A stretch of 5,196 nt of DNA from Promicromonosporaceae bacterium. Lineage in GTDB: Bacteria; Actinomycetota; Actinomycetes; Actinomycetales; Cellulomonadaceae. The position numbers and the translations under genes were made by a program. Positions 1-5,196 of this stretch are shown one piece after another (the stretch's first letter is position 1; each line of letters starts with the position of its first letter). Under the pieces are notes generated by a model that searched no databases, had not been told where the DNA came from, and worked only from the letters and a program-made list of their open reading frames with translations. The stretch spans positions 1-5,196 of the forward strand of contig WQZL01000169.1 of the NCBI GenBank assembly GCA_009780755.1, in the 5' to 3' direction.

Positions 1-286
1 CTCCGATCTCGGTGAACACGATGCCGCCCTAGCCGTCCTTGACCGGATTCCGCCGCAGACCGGCGACCGCGCCGTGCGCATCCTCGCGGCCCGAGCCACC
101 GCGCTAGAGGCGGCCGGACGCAACGCCGAGGCCGTCAAGCTGCTTGCGGGCATAGATGCAGAGACCCTGGAGCGGGTCACCGGTAACCTAATCCCCGACG
201 AAGATATTGTCGTCTTCGACACCTTCGATGAGGAAGCCGACATCGAGCAGACGGCAATCGAGGCCGCAGATGGAGAAGCCGAATGA
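1..286 (+). CDS. TPR-like helical repeat protein, 3' end only (5' truncated)
   Basis: The reading frame is open from the window edge (first whole codon at position 2) to TGA at 284-286, giving the last 94 residues of a longer protein. The GTG at 74 lies inside this frame and is not a credible start. The visible part has alanine-rich paired helices typical of tetratricopeptide repeats, for example GEHDAALAVLDRIP followed by ALEAAGRNAEAVKLLAGID. It ends in a tail starting about DEDIVVFDTFDEE, in which 13 of the last 29 residues are Asp or Glu and none is Lys or Arg. In M. tuberculosis the gene before the HAD phosphatase is Rv1691, a TPR-type protein, so position and composition agree. The precise role is unknown; TPR proteins usually act as protein-binding scaffolds. 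The stop overlaps the next start by 4 nt (ATGA), implying translational coupling. Confidence 0.75.
   Translation, partial: SDLGEHDAALAVLDRIPPQTGDRAVRILAARATALEAAGRNAEAVKLLAGIDAETLERVTGNLIPDEDIVVFDTFDEEADIEQTAIEAADGEAE
272..275 (+). promoter_or_regulatory. Shine-Dalgarno site for the HAD phosphatase
   Basis: GGAG lies 7 nt upstream of the ATG at 283, inside the end of the preceding gene. It supports the ATG that forms the ATGA stop/start overlap. Confidence 0.6.
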
Positions 287-1335
287 GTACAACCAACAAT
301 GCGGGTTTGCTGGGCAGCGACATTCCATTAGCCGAGGCATACGACCTCGCGCTGGTCGATCTCGACGGCGTCACCTACAAGGGGCACCTGCCCATAGACC
401 ACGCAGCCCCCAGCCTAACCAGCGCGCGCGCGCTTGGCCAACGTCTGATCTTCGTCACTAACAATGCCTCCCGCACCCCCGAGGAGGTGGCCCAGCAGCT
501 CACCAAGCTTGACATTCCTTCCAACGGCGATGACGTGATGACTGCCGCTCAGGCGTGCGCCGCGTTGCTCGGCACCAGGCTCGCTCCGAGGGCCAAGGTA
601 CTCGTCATCGGCGGCGATGGGCTGCTCGCGGCTGTTCGCGAGGCCGGATTTGAGATTGTGGCCAGCGCCGAAGACCAGCCCGAGGCAGTGGCGCAGGGCT
701 TCGCTCCCACCCTTACTTGGGAACACCTGGCGGAAGCCGCTTACGCGGTCAGCGCCGGGGCTTGGCATGTAGCCTCCAATGGCGACCTCTCGCTGCCCAC
801 CGCTCGCGGTTACGCTCCCGGCAATGGGGCATTGGTCGCAGCGGTGGCAGCAGCCACCGGCGTCAAGCCGGTTAGCGCCGGCAAACCCGCACCAACCATG
901 TACCAGCTAGCCGCCGCTCGCATCGGCGCCAAGAATCCGCTCGTTGTGGGTGACCGGCTCGATACCGACCTAGGCGGCGCCCGTGCCGCCGGTTATCCGG
1001 GATTACACGTACTCACCGGAGTTTCCTTGGCCCGCGACGCGGTTTTAGCCGAGCCGTGGTTCCGGCCAAACTACATCGGCGCCGACCTGCGGGCACTGAC
1101 CTCACCGCACCCGGCGCCGATACAGCTGAGCGAGGGCTGGTGGGAATGTAACGGGCGAGCCGCCCGTGTTGTAGACGAAGGGCTACAGCTCGATGGCAGC
1201 GGCCCCACCGGCATAGATGCGGTGCGGGCGGCCTGTGCGGCGGCCTGGGCGGCGGTCGATGAAGCGCCCCAGGCGATGCTCGATCCGGGCACCATCCCGG
1301 AGTTCACTTTCGGGAAGGCGGGGAATGATGCCTGA
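283..1335 (+). CDS. HAD-IIA family phosphatase with C-terminal extension (probable glycerol-3-phosphate phosphatase)
   Basis: This 350-residue cytoplasmic hydrolase carries all four HAD motifs. Motif I is DLDGV with nucleophile D26 and acid/base D28. Motif II is VTNNASR with T59. The motif III lysine is K201 in GKPAP. Motif IV is GDRLDTD with Mg2+-ligand acids at D224 and D229. The type IIA cap lies between motifs II and III, roughly residues 80-195. After about residue 255 there is an extra domain of some 90 residues, including GWWECNGRAARVVDEG and an alanine-rich helix DAVRAACAAAWAAVDE. The M. tuberculosis gene in the same position, Rv1692, was characterised as a D,L-glycerol-3-phosphate phosphatase that recycles phospholipid head groups and has a GNAT-like C-terminal region. 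Transfer of that substrate to this protein is inference; other HAD-IIA members act on p-nitrophenyl phosphate, nucleotides or sugar phosphates. The ATG start overlaps the upstream stop by 4 nt. The 3' end overlaps the next small gene by 11 nt. Confidence 0.92.
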   Translation: MSTTNNAGLLGSDIPLAEAYDLALVDLDGVTYKGHLPIDHAAPSLTSARALGQRLIFVTNNASRTPEEVAQQLTKLDIPSNGDDVMTAAQACAALLGTRLAPRAKVLVIGGDGLLAAVREAGFEIVASAEDQPEAVAQGFAPTLTWEHLAEAAYAVSAGAWHVASNGDLSLPTARGYAPGNGALVAAVAAATGVKPVSAGKPAPTMYQLAAARIGAKNPLVVGDRLDTDLGGARAAGYPGLHVLTGVSLARDAVLAEPWFRPNYIGADLRALTSPHPAPIQLSEGWWECNGRAARVVDEGLQLDGSGPTGIDAVRAACAAAWAAVDEAPQAMLDPGTIPEFTFGKAGNDA

Positions 1336-1456
1336 AGAAACAAACCTCGAACTACTTGACGATCTAGCCGAGCTGCCAACCGCCGAACATGTGGCCCGGT
1401 TCGAGGCCATACACGAGGCGCTAAGTGCCCGCCTAACCGGTGACGCATCGCCGTGA
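1325..1456 (+). CDS. Conserved 43-aa acidic small protein (Rv1693-position), function unknown
   Basis: A short frame starts at tandem ATG codons (1325 and 1328, giving 43 or 42 residues) and stops at TGA 1454-1456. AAGG at 1315-1318 sits 6 nt before the first ATG within a purine-rich run, a good ribosome binding site. The product is acidic (10 Asp/Glu against 2 Arg and no Lys) and looks like two amphipathic helices: an LELLDDLAELP segment, then EHVARFEAIHEALSARL. There is no signal peptide, membrane segment or cysteine. Actinobacteria including M. tuberculosis (Rv1693) encode a similarly tiny protein between the HAD phosphatase and tlyA, which is the main reason to take this frame as real. 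It overlaps the HAD gene by 11 nt and tlyA by 4 nt. The function is not known; a small partner or adaptor for a neighbouring enzyme is speculation. It is easily missed by gene callers. Confidence 0.75.
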   Translation: MMPEETNLELLDDLAELPTAEHVARFEAIHEALSARLTGDASP

Positions 1457-2235
1457 TGCTTCGAGTCGATGCCGAACTGGTGCGCCGCGATTTGGCCAGG
1501 TCGCGAGCGCACGCGGCCGAGCTGGTGCGGGCGGGCCGGGTGTGCATCGGCGGCAAACCGGTGATTAAACCATCGACGCCCATAACACCGGCGACGCCGC
1601 TCCAAGTTCGCCAAGATCCAAGCGAGGAGGGTTATGCCTCGCGAGCGGCGTTGAAACTCGTCGGCGCGTTAGCTGAACTGACCGCAACCGGTTCCGAGTT
1701 CCCCTCTCGCATCAAGGGCGCCACCTGCCTTGATCTGGGCGCCTCCACCGGTGGTTTCACCGATGTGCTGCTGCGACGTGGTGCCGCACGCGTGGTGGCG
1801 CTCGATGTGGGACACGACCAGCTCCTGCCCCGTCTGCGAACAGATGAGCGCGTCACGGTGATCGAAGGGGCAAACGCCCGGGAGCTTACCGCGGAGATGA
1901 TCGGCTGCCCCCCCGATCTGGTGGTGGGAGACCTTTCCTTCATCTCGCTTACGCTCGTGTTGCCCGCATTGGCTCAGACGATGCAGGCGGGTGCCCTAGC
2001 CCTGCTGCTGGTGAAACCGCAGTTTGAGGTAGGTCGGGATCGTCTCGGAGCTGGGGGTGTTGTGCGCGATCCCGTCTTACACCGACTGGCCATCGATACG
2101 GTGATCGCGGCGGGTGCAGCAGCTGGGATGCGGGCGCAGCAGGTAATCCCCAGCCCATTGCCTGGCCATAGAGGGAATCAGGAGTTCTTCGTGACCTTCG
2201 AGCGAGAAGTCGATGTGACGGGAGAGTCCAGATGA
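1453..2235 (+). CDS. tlyA: TlyA family 16S/23S rRNA 2'-O-methyltransferase
   Basis: The 260-residue product has an N-terminal S4 RNA-binding domain (about residues 3-52, RVDAELVRRDLARSRAHAAE then GRVCIGGKPV) and an FtsJ/RrmJ-like SAM methyltransferase domain (about 62-252). The SAM loop is CLDLGASTGGFTDVLL (92-107). The K-D-K-E tetrad reads as K68 (SRAALK), D160 (VVGDLSFISL), K188 (LLVKPQFEVG) and E244 (GNQEFF). Their spacing matches M. tuberculosis TlyA K69/D154/K182/E238 except for a short insertion near residues 77-90. The M. tuberculosis enzyme methylates C1409 of 16S and C1920 of 23S rRNA and so confers capreomycin sensitivity. The start is GTG 1453 or ATG 1456; an in-frame TGA at 1441-1443 excludes anything longer. 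GTG overlaps the upstream stop as GTGA, and GGTGA at 1439-1443 is only a weak ribosome site, so coupling is likely. Haemolysin annotations seen for this family do not follow from the sequence. Confidence 0.95.
   Translation: MMLRVDAELVRRDLARSRAHAAELVRAGRVCIGGKPVIKPSTPITPATPLQVRQDPSEEGYASRAALKLVGALAELTATGSEFPSRIKGATCLDLGASTGGFTDVLLRRGAARVVALDVGHDQLLPRLRTDERVTVIEGANARELTAEMIGCPPDLVVGDLSFISLTLVLPALAQTMQAGALALLLVKPQFEVGRDRLGAGGVVRDPVLHRLAIDTVIAAGAAAGMRAQQVIPSPLPGHRGNQEFFVTFEREVDVTGESR
2221..2224 (+). promoter_or_regulatory. Shine-Dalgarno site for NAD kinase
   Basis: GGAG within a GGGAGAG run lies 7 nt before the ATG at 2232. It supports the start that overlaps the tlyA stop by 4 nt (ATGA). Confidence 0.55.
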
Positions 2236-3137
2236 GCAAGAGACGAGTTCTAGTAGTCACCCACGATAAGTGGCCACAGGCTATGGCAGCCTCGCGGGAG
2301 GCCGTGACCGAACTCGAACGGGCCGGGTTCGCGGTCTCTCACCACGATGACGCGCTGGCCGAGCGTTTCGGCGATGCAGACACCGTGGTCCGACTCGACG
2401 AGGCCGTGGGAGAGTGCGAAGTGGTGGTGGTTCTCGGCGGTGACGGCACCATCTTGCGGGCCGCCGAACTCACCCACGGCACCCAAGTGCCGATTCTTGG
2501 CGTCAACCTCGGCCACGTTGGCTTCCTCGCCGAATCAGAGCGGGAGGAGCTGAGCGAGGCGGTGCAGCGAGTCGTAGAACGGGACTACACGGTCGAGGAA
2601 CGTGCCGTCGTTTCCGTGACAGTGACCCGCCCTAATAGTCCCGAACCGCTGAGCGGCTGGGCGTTGAACGAGGCCACCATCGAAAAAAGGCCGCGGCAAC
2701 GGCTCATAGAGGTGGGTATCGAGGTGAACCGTCGCCCCCTGTCAAGCTTCGGCTGTGACGGCATCATCATGGCAACCGCAACAGGGTCCACCGCTCATGC
2801 CTTCTCGGCTGGCGGCCCCGTGCTTTGGCCCGATGTGGAGGGGGTGCTGGTGGTGCCGCTGGCCGCTCACGCGCTGTTCGCCCGCCCGCTGGTAGTGGGG
2901 CCAACATCTGCGGTACGGGTAACCGTGCTGGAGCGGTCGCCGCTGCCGGCCGTGTTGACCTGCGATGGGCGACGCACCATCGACCTGCCGGTTGGCTCGA
3001 CCGTGGAGGTGCGCCCATCGGCGCAGCCGCTGCTATTTGCTCGGCTAACAACTGCGCCATTTACCGACCGGCTTGTCTCTAAGTTCTCCTTGCCGGTGCG
3101 GGGATGGCGGCAGGCCGCCGCCGAGGCAGGAGAGTGA
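2232..3137 (+). CDS. nadK: NAD kinase (ATP/polyphosphate-dependent type)
   Basis: This 301-residue cytosolic enzyme phosphorylates NAD to NADP, the only route to NADP(H). The diagnostic GGDGT motif is at 69-73 (VVVVLGGDGTILRAAE), followed by GVNLGHVGFLAE (90-101), the NE pair at 146-147 (ALNEATIEK), and the glycine-rich loop at 175-197 (CDGIIMA, ATGSTAHAFSAGGPV). The C-terminal part has the AHALFARPLV segment, the second CDGRR motif and a TAPFTDRLVSKFSLPVRGW ending typical of actinobacterial NadK. The residue before CDG is glycine (G174), as in M. tuberculosis NAD kinase, where that position has been linked to accepting NADH as well as NAD; Arg there in E. coli restricts it to NAD. Use of polyphosphate is inferred from relatives. 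In the usual TPTGSTAY loop this protein has TATGSTAH. The ATG start has a good ribosome site and overlaps tlyA by 4 nt; recN starts 1 nt after the stop. Confidence 0.96.
   Translation: MSKRRVLVVTHDKWPQAMAASREAVTELERAGFAVSHHDDALAERFGDADTVVRLDEAVGECEVVVVLGGDGTILRAAELTHGTQVPILGVNLGHVGFLAESEREELSEAVQRVVERDYTVEERAVVSVTVTRPNSPEPLSGWALNEATIEKRPRQRLIEVGIEVNRRPLSSFGCDGIIMATATGSTAHAFSAGGPVLWPDVEGVLVVPLAAHALFARPLVVGPTSAVRVTVLERSPLPAVLTCDGRRTIDLPVGSTVEVRPSAQPLLFARLTTAPFTDRLVSKFSLPVRGWRQAAAEAGE
3128..3132 (+). promoter_or_regulatory. Shine-Dalgarno site fixing the recN start
   Basis: AGGAG lies 6 nt before the GTG at 3139. It favours this GTG over the in-frame ATG at 3073, which would add 22 residues with no counterpart in RecN and would overlap nadK by 65 nt. 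Confidence 0.7.
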
Positions 3138-3138
3138 C

Positions 3139-4863
3139 GTGCTAGAAGAGCTATCGATCCAGAACCTCGGGGTGATCCGTGACGCCGCAGTGACCTTGGC
3201 TGAGGGGCTGACCGTCGTCACCGGAGAAACCGGGGCGGGCAAGACTATGGTGCTTACCGGGCTTGGCCTACTGATGGGGGCCAAGGCCGATCCGGCGGTG
3301 ATCCGCGCCGGAGCTTCACAGGCCGTCGCCGAGGGCCGGTGGCGAGTTGCTGATACCGCCTCCGTTGCCGAACGGGTGCGGGATGCGGGCGGGGAAATCG
3401 ATGAGGACGGCACCGTGTTGGTGTTGCGCACCGTAGCGCCCAGCCGGTCGCGGGCGCACCTGGGCGGACGCAGCGTCCCGGCTGCCGTGCTGGGGCAGAT
3501 CGCCGACGAGCTGGTGACGGTGCACGGCCAATCCGATCAGTTGCGGCTGCGGGCGCCCGCAAAACAGCGGGAGGCGCTGGATGCCTTCGCCGGGGCCGAA
3601 CATCAGGTGACGTTGGGGCGATACCGCCAGGCATGGGGGCAGCGGGGGGCGCTGGCCGTCGAGATCGCAGACTTAACAACCCGCGCCACCGAGCGTGCCC
3701 GCGAGGCCGAGCTGCTACGCCTGGGCCTGGCCGAAGTGGAGCGAGTAGACCCCAAACCGGGGGAGGACGCGGAGCTGACGGCCCTGACGGTCCGGCTCGG
3801 CAATGTTGAGGGGCTGCGACTACAGGCCGCCGAGGCATACGAGGCGCTCGCCGGTGAGGAGGGCATCGCCTCGGCGGTGGTTCAGCTAACGAAGGCGCAG
3901 CGGACGCTAGAAATGGCGGCGGATGATGCAGCGCTAACCGAGCTGCGCAGCCGGGTGGCTGAGGTGGGGTACCTGACGACAGACATTGCCACCGATCTGG
4001 CCGTCTACCTGAGCGATTTACAAGCCGATCCGGCCGAACTGGAGCGGGCGCACGAGCGGCTGGCCGCGTTGCGCGGGTTGACCCGTTCTTACGGGCAAAC
4101 CATCGATGAGGTGCTGGGCTGGGCCTCTGAGGCCGGGTTGCGCCTGCTCGACCTAGACGACGGTGGGGAGCGGCTGCGGGATCTGCAACGCCAAATCGAA
4201 CATTTGGATGACGAAATCGACCAATTGGCCGCCACCATAACCGCCACTCGCCTTGCGGCCGGGCGGCGGTTAGGCGAGGCGGTAACCGTGGAACTGGCCG
4301 GACTCGCCATGACCGGCGCCCGGCTAGAAGTAGAGGTGAGCGCGGCCGAGCCGGGACCATCCGGGAGCGACGCCATCGCCTTCCTGCTGGTGCCTCACCC
4401 GGATGCCCCGCCCCGCCCGTTGGGCAAGGGCGCCTCTGGCGGTGAACTTTCCCGCGTCATGCTCGCCATCGAAGTGGTTTTGGCAATGACGGCAGATGAC
4501 ACGACCGATGTGCTTCCTACCTTCGTTTTCGATGAGGTGGATGCCGGTGTCGGCGGCAAGGCGGCGGTCGAGGTGGGTCGGCGGCTTGCCCGCTTGGCGC
4601 AGACCACGCAGGTAATCGTTGTCACCCACTTGGCGCAGGTGGCCGCCTTCGCCGACACGCAACTGGTGGTGACCAAGGCAGCAGGCGAGACCGGCACCGT
4701 GACCGGCGTTGCCGCAGTGACCGGTGACGAACGCGTCCGCGAGCTAGCCCGAATGCTCTCCGGGGCAGAGGATTCCGAGGCCGCACTGCGACATGCGACA
4801 GAGCTGTTAGAAACCTCCCAGCAACCGCATACCCGATGCCCTAAACGTCTCGCTAGCCCTTGA
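3139..4863 (+). CDS. recN: DNA repair ATPase RecN (SMC-like)
   Basis: The 574-residue product is close to the usual RecN length and complete. It begins LEELSIQNLGVI, as family members do, with Walker A GETGAGKT at 29-36 and the RecN-specific VHGQSDQLRL (Q131/Q134) at about 128-137. Two helical coiled-coil arms lie at about 155-205 (DLTTRATERAREAELL and following) and about 344-384 (RDLQRQIEHLDDEIDQLA). The C-terminal head has the ABC signature KGASGGELSR (SGGE at 433-436), Walker B with catalytic acid FVFDEVDAGVGG (D465, E466) and switch histidine H497 in VVTHLAQVAAFAD. RecN binds DNA ends and holds broken duplexes together during recombinational double-strand-break repair. The GTG start is 1 nt after the nadK stop, so it belongs to the same operon. 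I see no LexA-type box directly upstream, but the gene has no promoter space of its own. The stop is the first of three consecutive in-frame stops. Confidence 0.96.
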   Translation: MLEELSIQNLGVIRDAAVTLAEGLTVVTGETGAGKTMVLTGLGLLMGAKADPAVIRAGASQAVAEGRWRVADTASVAERVRDAGGEIDEDGTVLVLRTVAPSRSRAHLGGRSVPAAVLGQIADELVTVHGQSDQLRLRAPAKQREALDAFAGAEHQVTLGRYRQAWGQRGALAVEIADLTTRATERAREAELLRLGLAEVERVDPKPGEDAELTALTVRLGNVEGLRLQAAEAYEALAGEEGIASAVVQLTKAQRTLEMAADDAALTELRSRVAEVGYLTTDIATDLAVYLSDLQADPAELERAHERLAALRGLTRSYGQTIDEVLGWASEAGLRLLDLDDGGERLRDLQRQIEHLDDEIDQLAATITATRLAAGRRLGEAVTVELAGLAMTGARLEVEVSAAEPGPSGSDAIAFLLVPHPDAPPRPLGKGASGGELSRVMLAIEVVLAMTADDTTDVLPTFVFDEVDAGVGGKAAVEVGRRLARLAQTTQVIVVTHLAQVAAFADTQLVVTKAAGETGTVTGVAAVTGDERVRELARMLSGAEDSEAALRHATELLETSQQPHTRCPKRLASP

Positions 4864-4869
4864 TAATGA
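4861..4869 (+). other. Triple tandem in-frame stop codons ending recN
   Basis: TGA TAA TGA follow one another in the recN frame. They sit in a locally A+T-rich patch (4861-4876) that stands out from the surrounding G+C-rich sequence. Confidence 0.9.
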
Positions 4870-4922
4870 ATTTCTTGGGGCCTCTCGCCGCGTCGGGGTA
4901 CCACAGGGGCGCGAGAAGCGGC

Positions 4923-4928
4923 TAGAGT
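4923..4928 (+). promoter_or_regulatory. Candidate -10 box of a leaderless pyrG promoter
   Basis: TAGAGT fits the actinobacterial TANNNT -10 pattern and ends 8 nt before the pyrG GTG at 4937. Transcription could therefore begin at or next to the start codon. At 16-19 nt upstream there is no TTGACA-like -35 (the region reads GTACCACAG), which is common for actinobacterial promoters but weakens the call. This 73-nt gap (4864-4936) is the only intergenic space in the window. An alternative -10 is GATAAT at 4862-4867, overlapping the recN stops, which would give a leader of about 60 nt. Confidence 0.4.
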
Positions 4929-4936
4929 GAAGTTCC

Positions 4937-5196
4937 GTGGCCGATCTGCACCGACAGTCAACCCGCTTCCCCAGCCGCCCTGGCGCTACGCACGTCACGC
5001 GGCACATGTTCGTGACGGGGGGGGTGGTCTCCTCGCTCGGCAAGGGGCTAACCGCGTCGTCGCTGGGGCGCCTGTTGCGCTCCCGAGGCTTGCGGGTCAC
5101 GATGCAGAAGCTCGACCCGTACCTCAACGTCGATCCGGGCACCATGAACCCCTTCCAACATGGCGAGGTGTTCGCGACGGAGGACGGCGCCGAGAC
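4937..5196 (+). CDS. pyrG: CTP synthase, N-terminal part (3' truncated by window end)
   Basis: The first 86 residues of the amidoligase (synthetase) domain are present. The enzyme makes CTP from UTP, ATP and glutamine-derived ammonia. The family block starts at TRHMFVTGGVVSSLGKG, with the P-loop lysine K36 (E. coli K18). It continues MQKLDPYLNVDPGTMNPFQH, with K58 equivalent to E. coli K40, and GEVFATEDGAE. The window ends four residues before the Mg2+-binding Asp equivalent to E. coli D72. The start chosen is GTG 4937, the first possible codon after an in-frame TGA at 4928-4930. It gives a 21-residue lead-in (ADLHRQSTRFPSRPGATHV and two more) before the conserved core, longer than in E. coli. 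ATG 5006 is a weaker alternative, since it would remove TRH ahead of MFVTGG. Upstream Shine-Dalgarno sequence is poor (GAAG only 4 nt away), consistent with leaderless translation. Confidence 0.95.
   Translation, partial: MADLHRQSTRFPSRPGATHVTRHMFVTGGVVSSLGKGLTASSLGRLLRSRGLRVTMQKLDPYLNVDPGTMNPFQHGEVFATEDGAE

Noticed and set aside
74..286. Stand-alone 70-aa gene starting at GTG 74
   Set aside because: The same frame is open to the window edge with continuous helical-repeat character, so the GTG is an internal valine codon of a longer gene.
422..433. (GC)6 alternating repeat in the HAD gene
   Set aside because: It encodes Ser-Ala-Arg-Ala in a conserved helix of a G+C-rich gene; simple codon composition explains it.
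1071..1614. Two overlapping minus-strand frames opposite the HAD 3' end, the small gene and tlyA
   Set aside because: Composition is Arg/Ser/Ala-rich with no motif, and the plus-strand genes explain the region fully.
1453..2235. Annotation of this gene as a haemolysin
   Set aside because: The S4 plus FtsJ-like architecture and intact K-D-K-E tetrad identify an rRNA methyltransferase. No secretion signal or membrane segment is visible.
3073..3138. Longer RecN starting at ATG 3073
   Set aside because: The extra 22 residues lie in the conserved nadK 3' end and lack RecN similarity. GTG 3139 has AGGAG at ideal spacing and gives the family-typical LEELSIQNLGVI start.
3254..4360. Long open frame of 368 codons on the minus strand opposite recN
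   Set aside because: The translation is a Pro/Arg/Ala-rich low-complexity string with no recognisable domain. It is the usual antisense by-product of G+C-rich third positions in a real gene.
4883..4916. Possible hairpin TCTCGC / GCGAGA after recN as a terminator or pyrG attenuator
   Set aside because: The stem is only 6 bp with a 22-nt loop and no T-run follows, so it is not a convincing intrinsic terminator. A leaderless pyrG would not include it in its message.
4395..5145. Minus-strand frames spanning the recN end, the gap and the pyrG start
   Set aside because: They lie antisense to the highly conserved RecN head and the PyrG N-terminus and have no plausible domain or ribosome site.

Overview
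The window is a compact, high-G+C stretch in which every gene lies on the plus strand. Gene order and protein sequences point to an actinomycete (Actinomycetota). The order is TPR-like protein, HAD phosphatase, tiny acidic protein, TlyA, NAD kinase, RecN, then CTP synthase. This matches the conserved actinobacterial block known in Mycobacterium tuberculosis as Rv1691 to Rv1696 plus pyrG (Rv1699). TTA leucine codons occur repeatedly in housekeeping genes (for example at 328, 1003, 1045, 3673 and 4018), which argues against a Streptomyces-like lineage. The missing genes between recN and pyrG argue against Mycobacterium or Corynebacterium. The sequence alone does not settle the family or genus.

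Layout: positions 1-286 hold the 3' end of a TPR-like helical protein with a very acidic tail. Positions 283-1335 encode a HAD-IIA phosphatase with an extra C-terminal domain. Positions 1325-1456 encode a 43-residue acidic protein. Positions 1453-2235 encode TlyA (rRNA 2'-O-methyltransferase), 2232-3137 NAD kinase, and 3139-4863 RecN. After a 73-nt gap, the only real intergenic space here, pyrG (CTP synthase) begins at 4937 and runs off the window end.

The first six genes are joined by 4-nt or 11-nt overlaps, or by a 1-nt gap, so they are probably one transcript with translational coupling. The stop codon of recN is the first of three in-frame stops (TGA TAA TGA). A TAGAGT box 8 nt upstream of the pyrG GTG, with little Shine-Dalgarno sequence, suggests that pyrG has its own promoter and a leaderless message. 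The products are housekeeping: phosphate-ester turnover, ribosome modification, NADP supply, double-strand-break repair and CTP synthesis. I see no mobile element, CRISPR array, RNA gene or toxin-antitoxin pair.

No novel system is evident. The points most worth a second look are the uncharacterised 43-aa protein, the apparent absence of steA/steB-type genes between recN and pyrG, motif variants in TlyA and NAD kinase, and the probable leaderless pyrG start.
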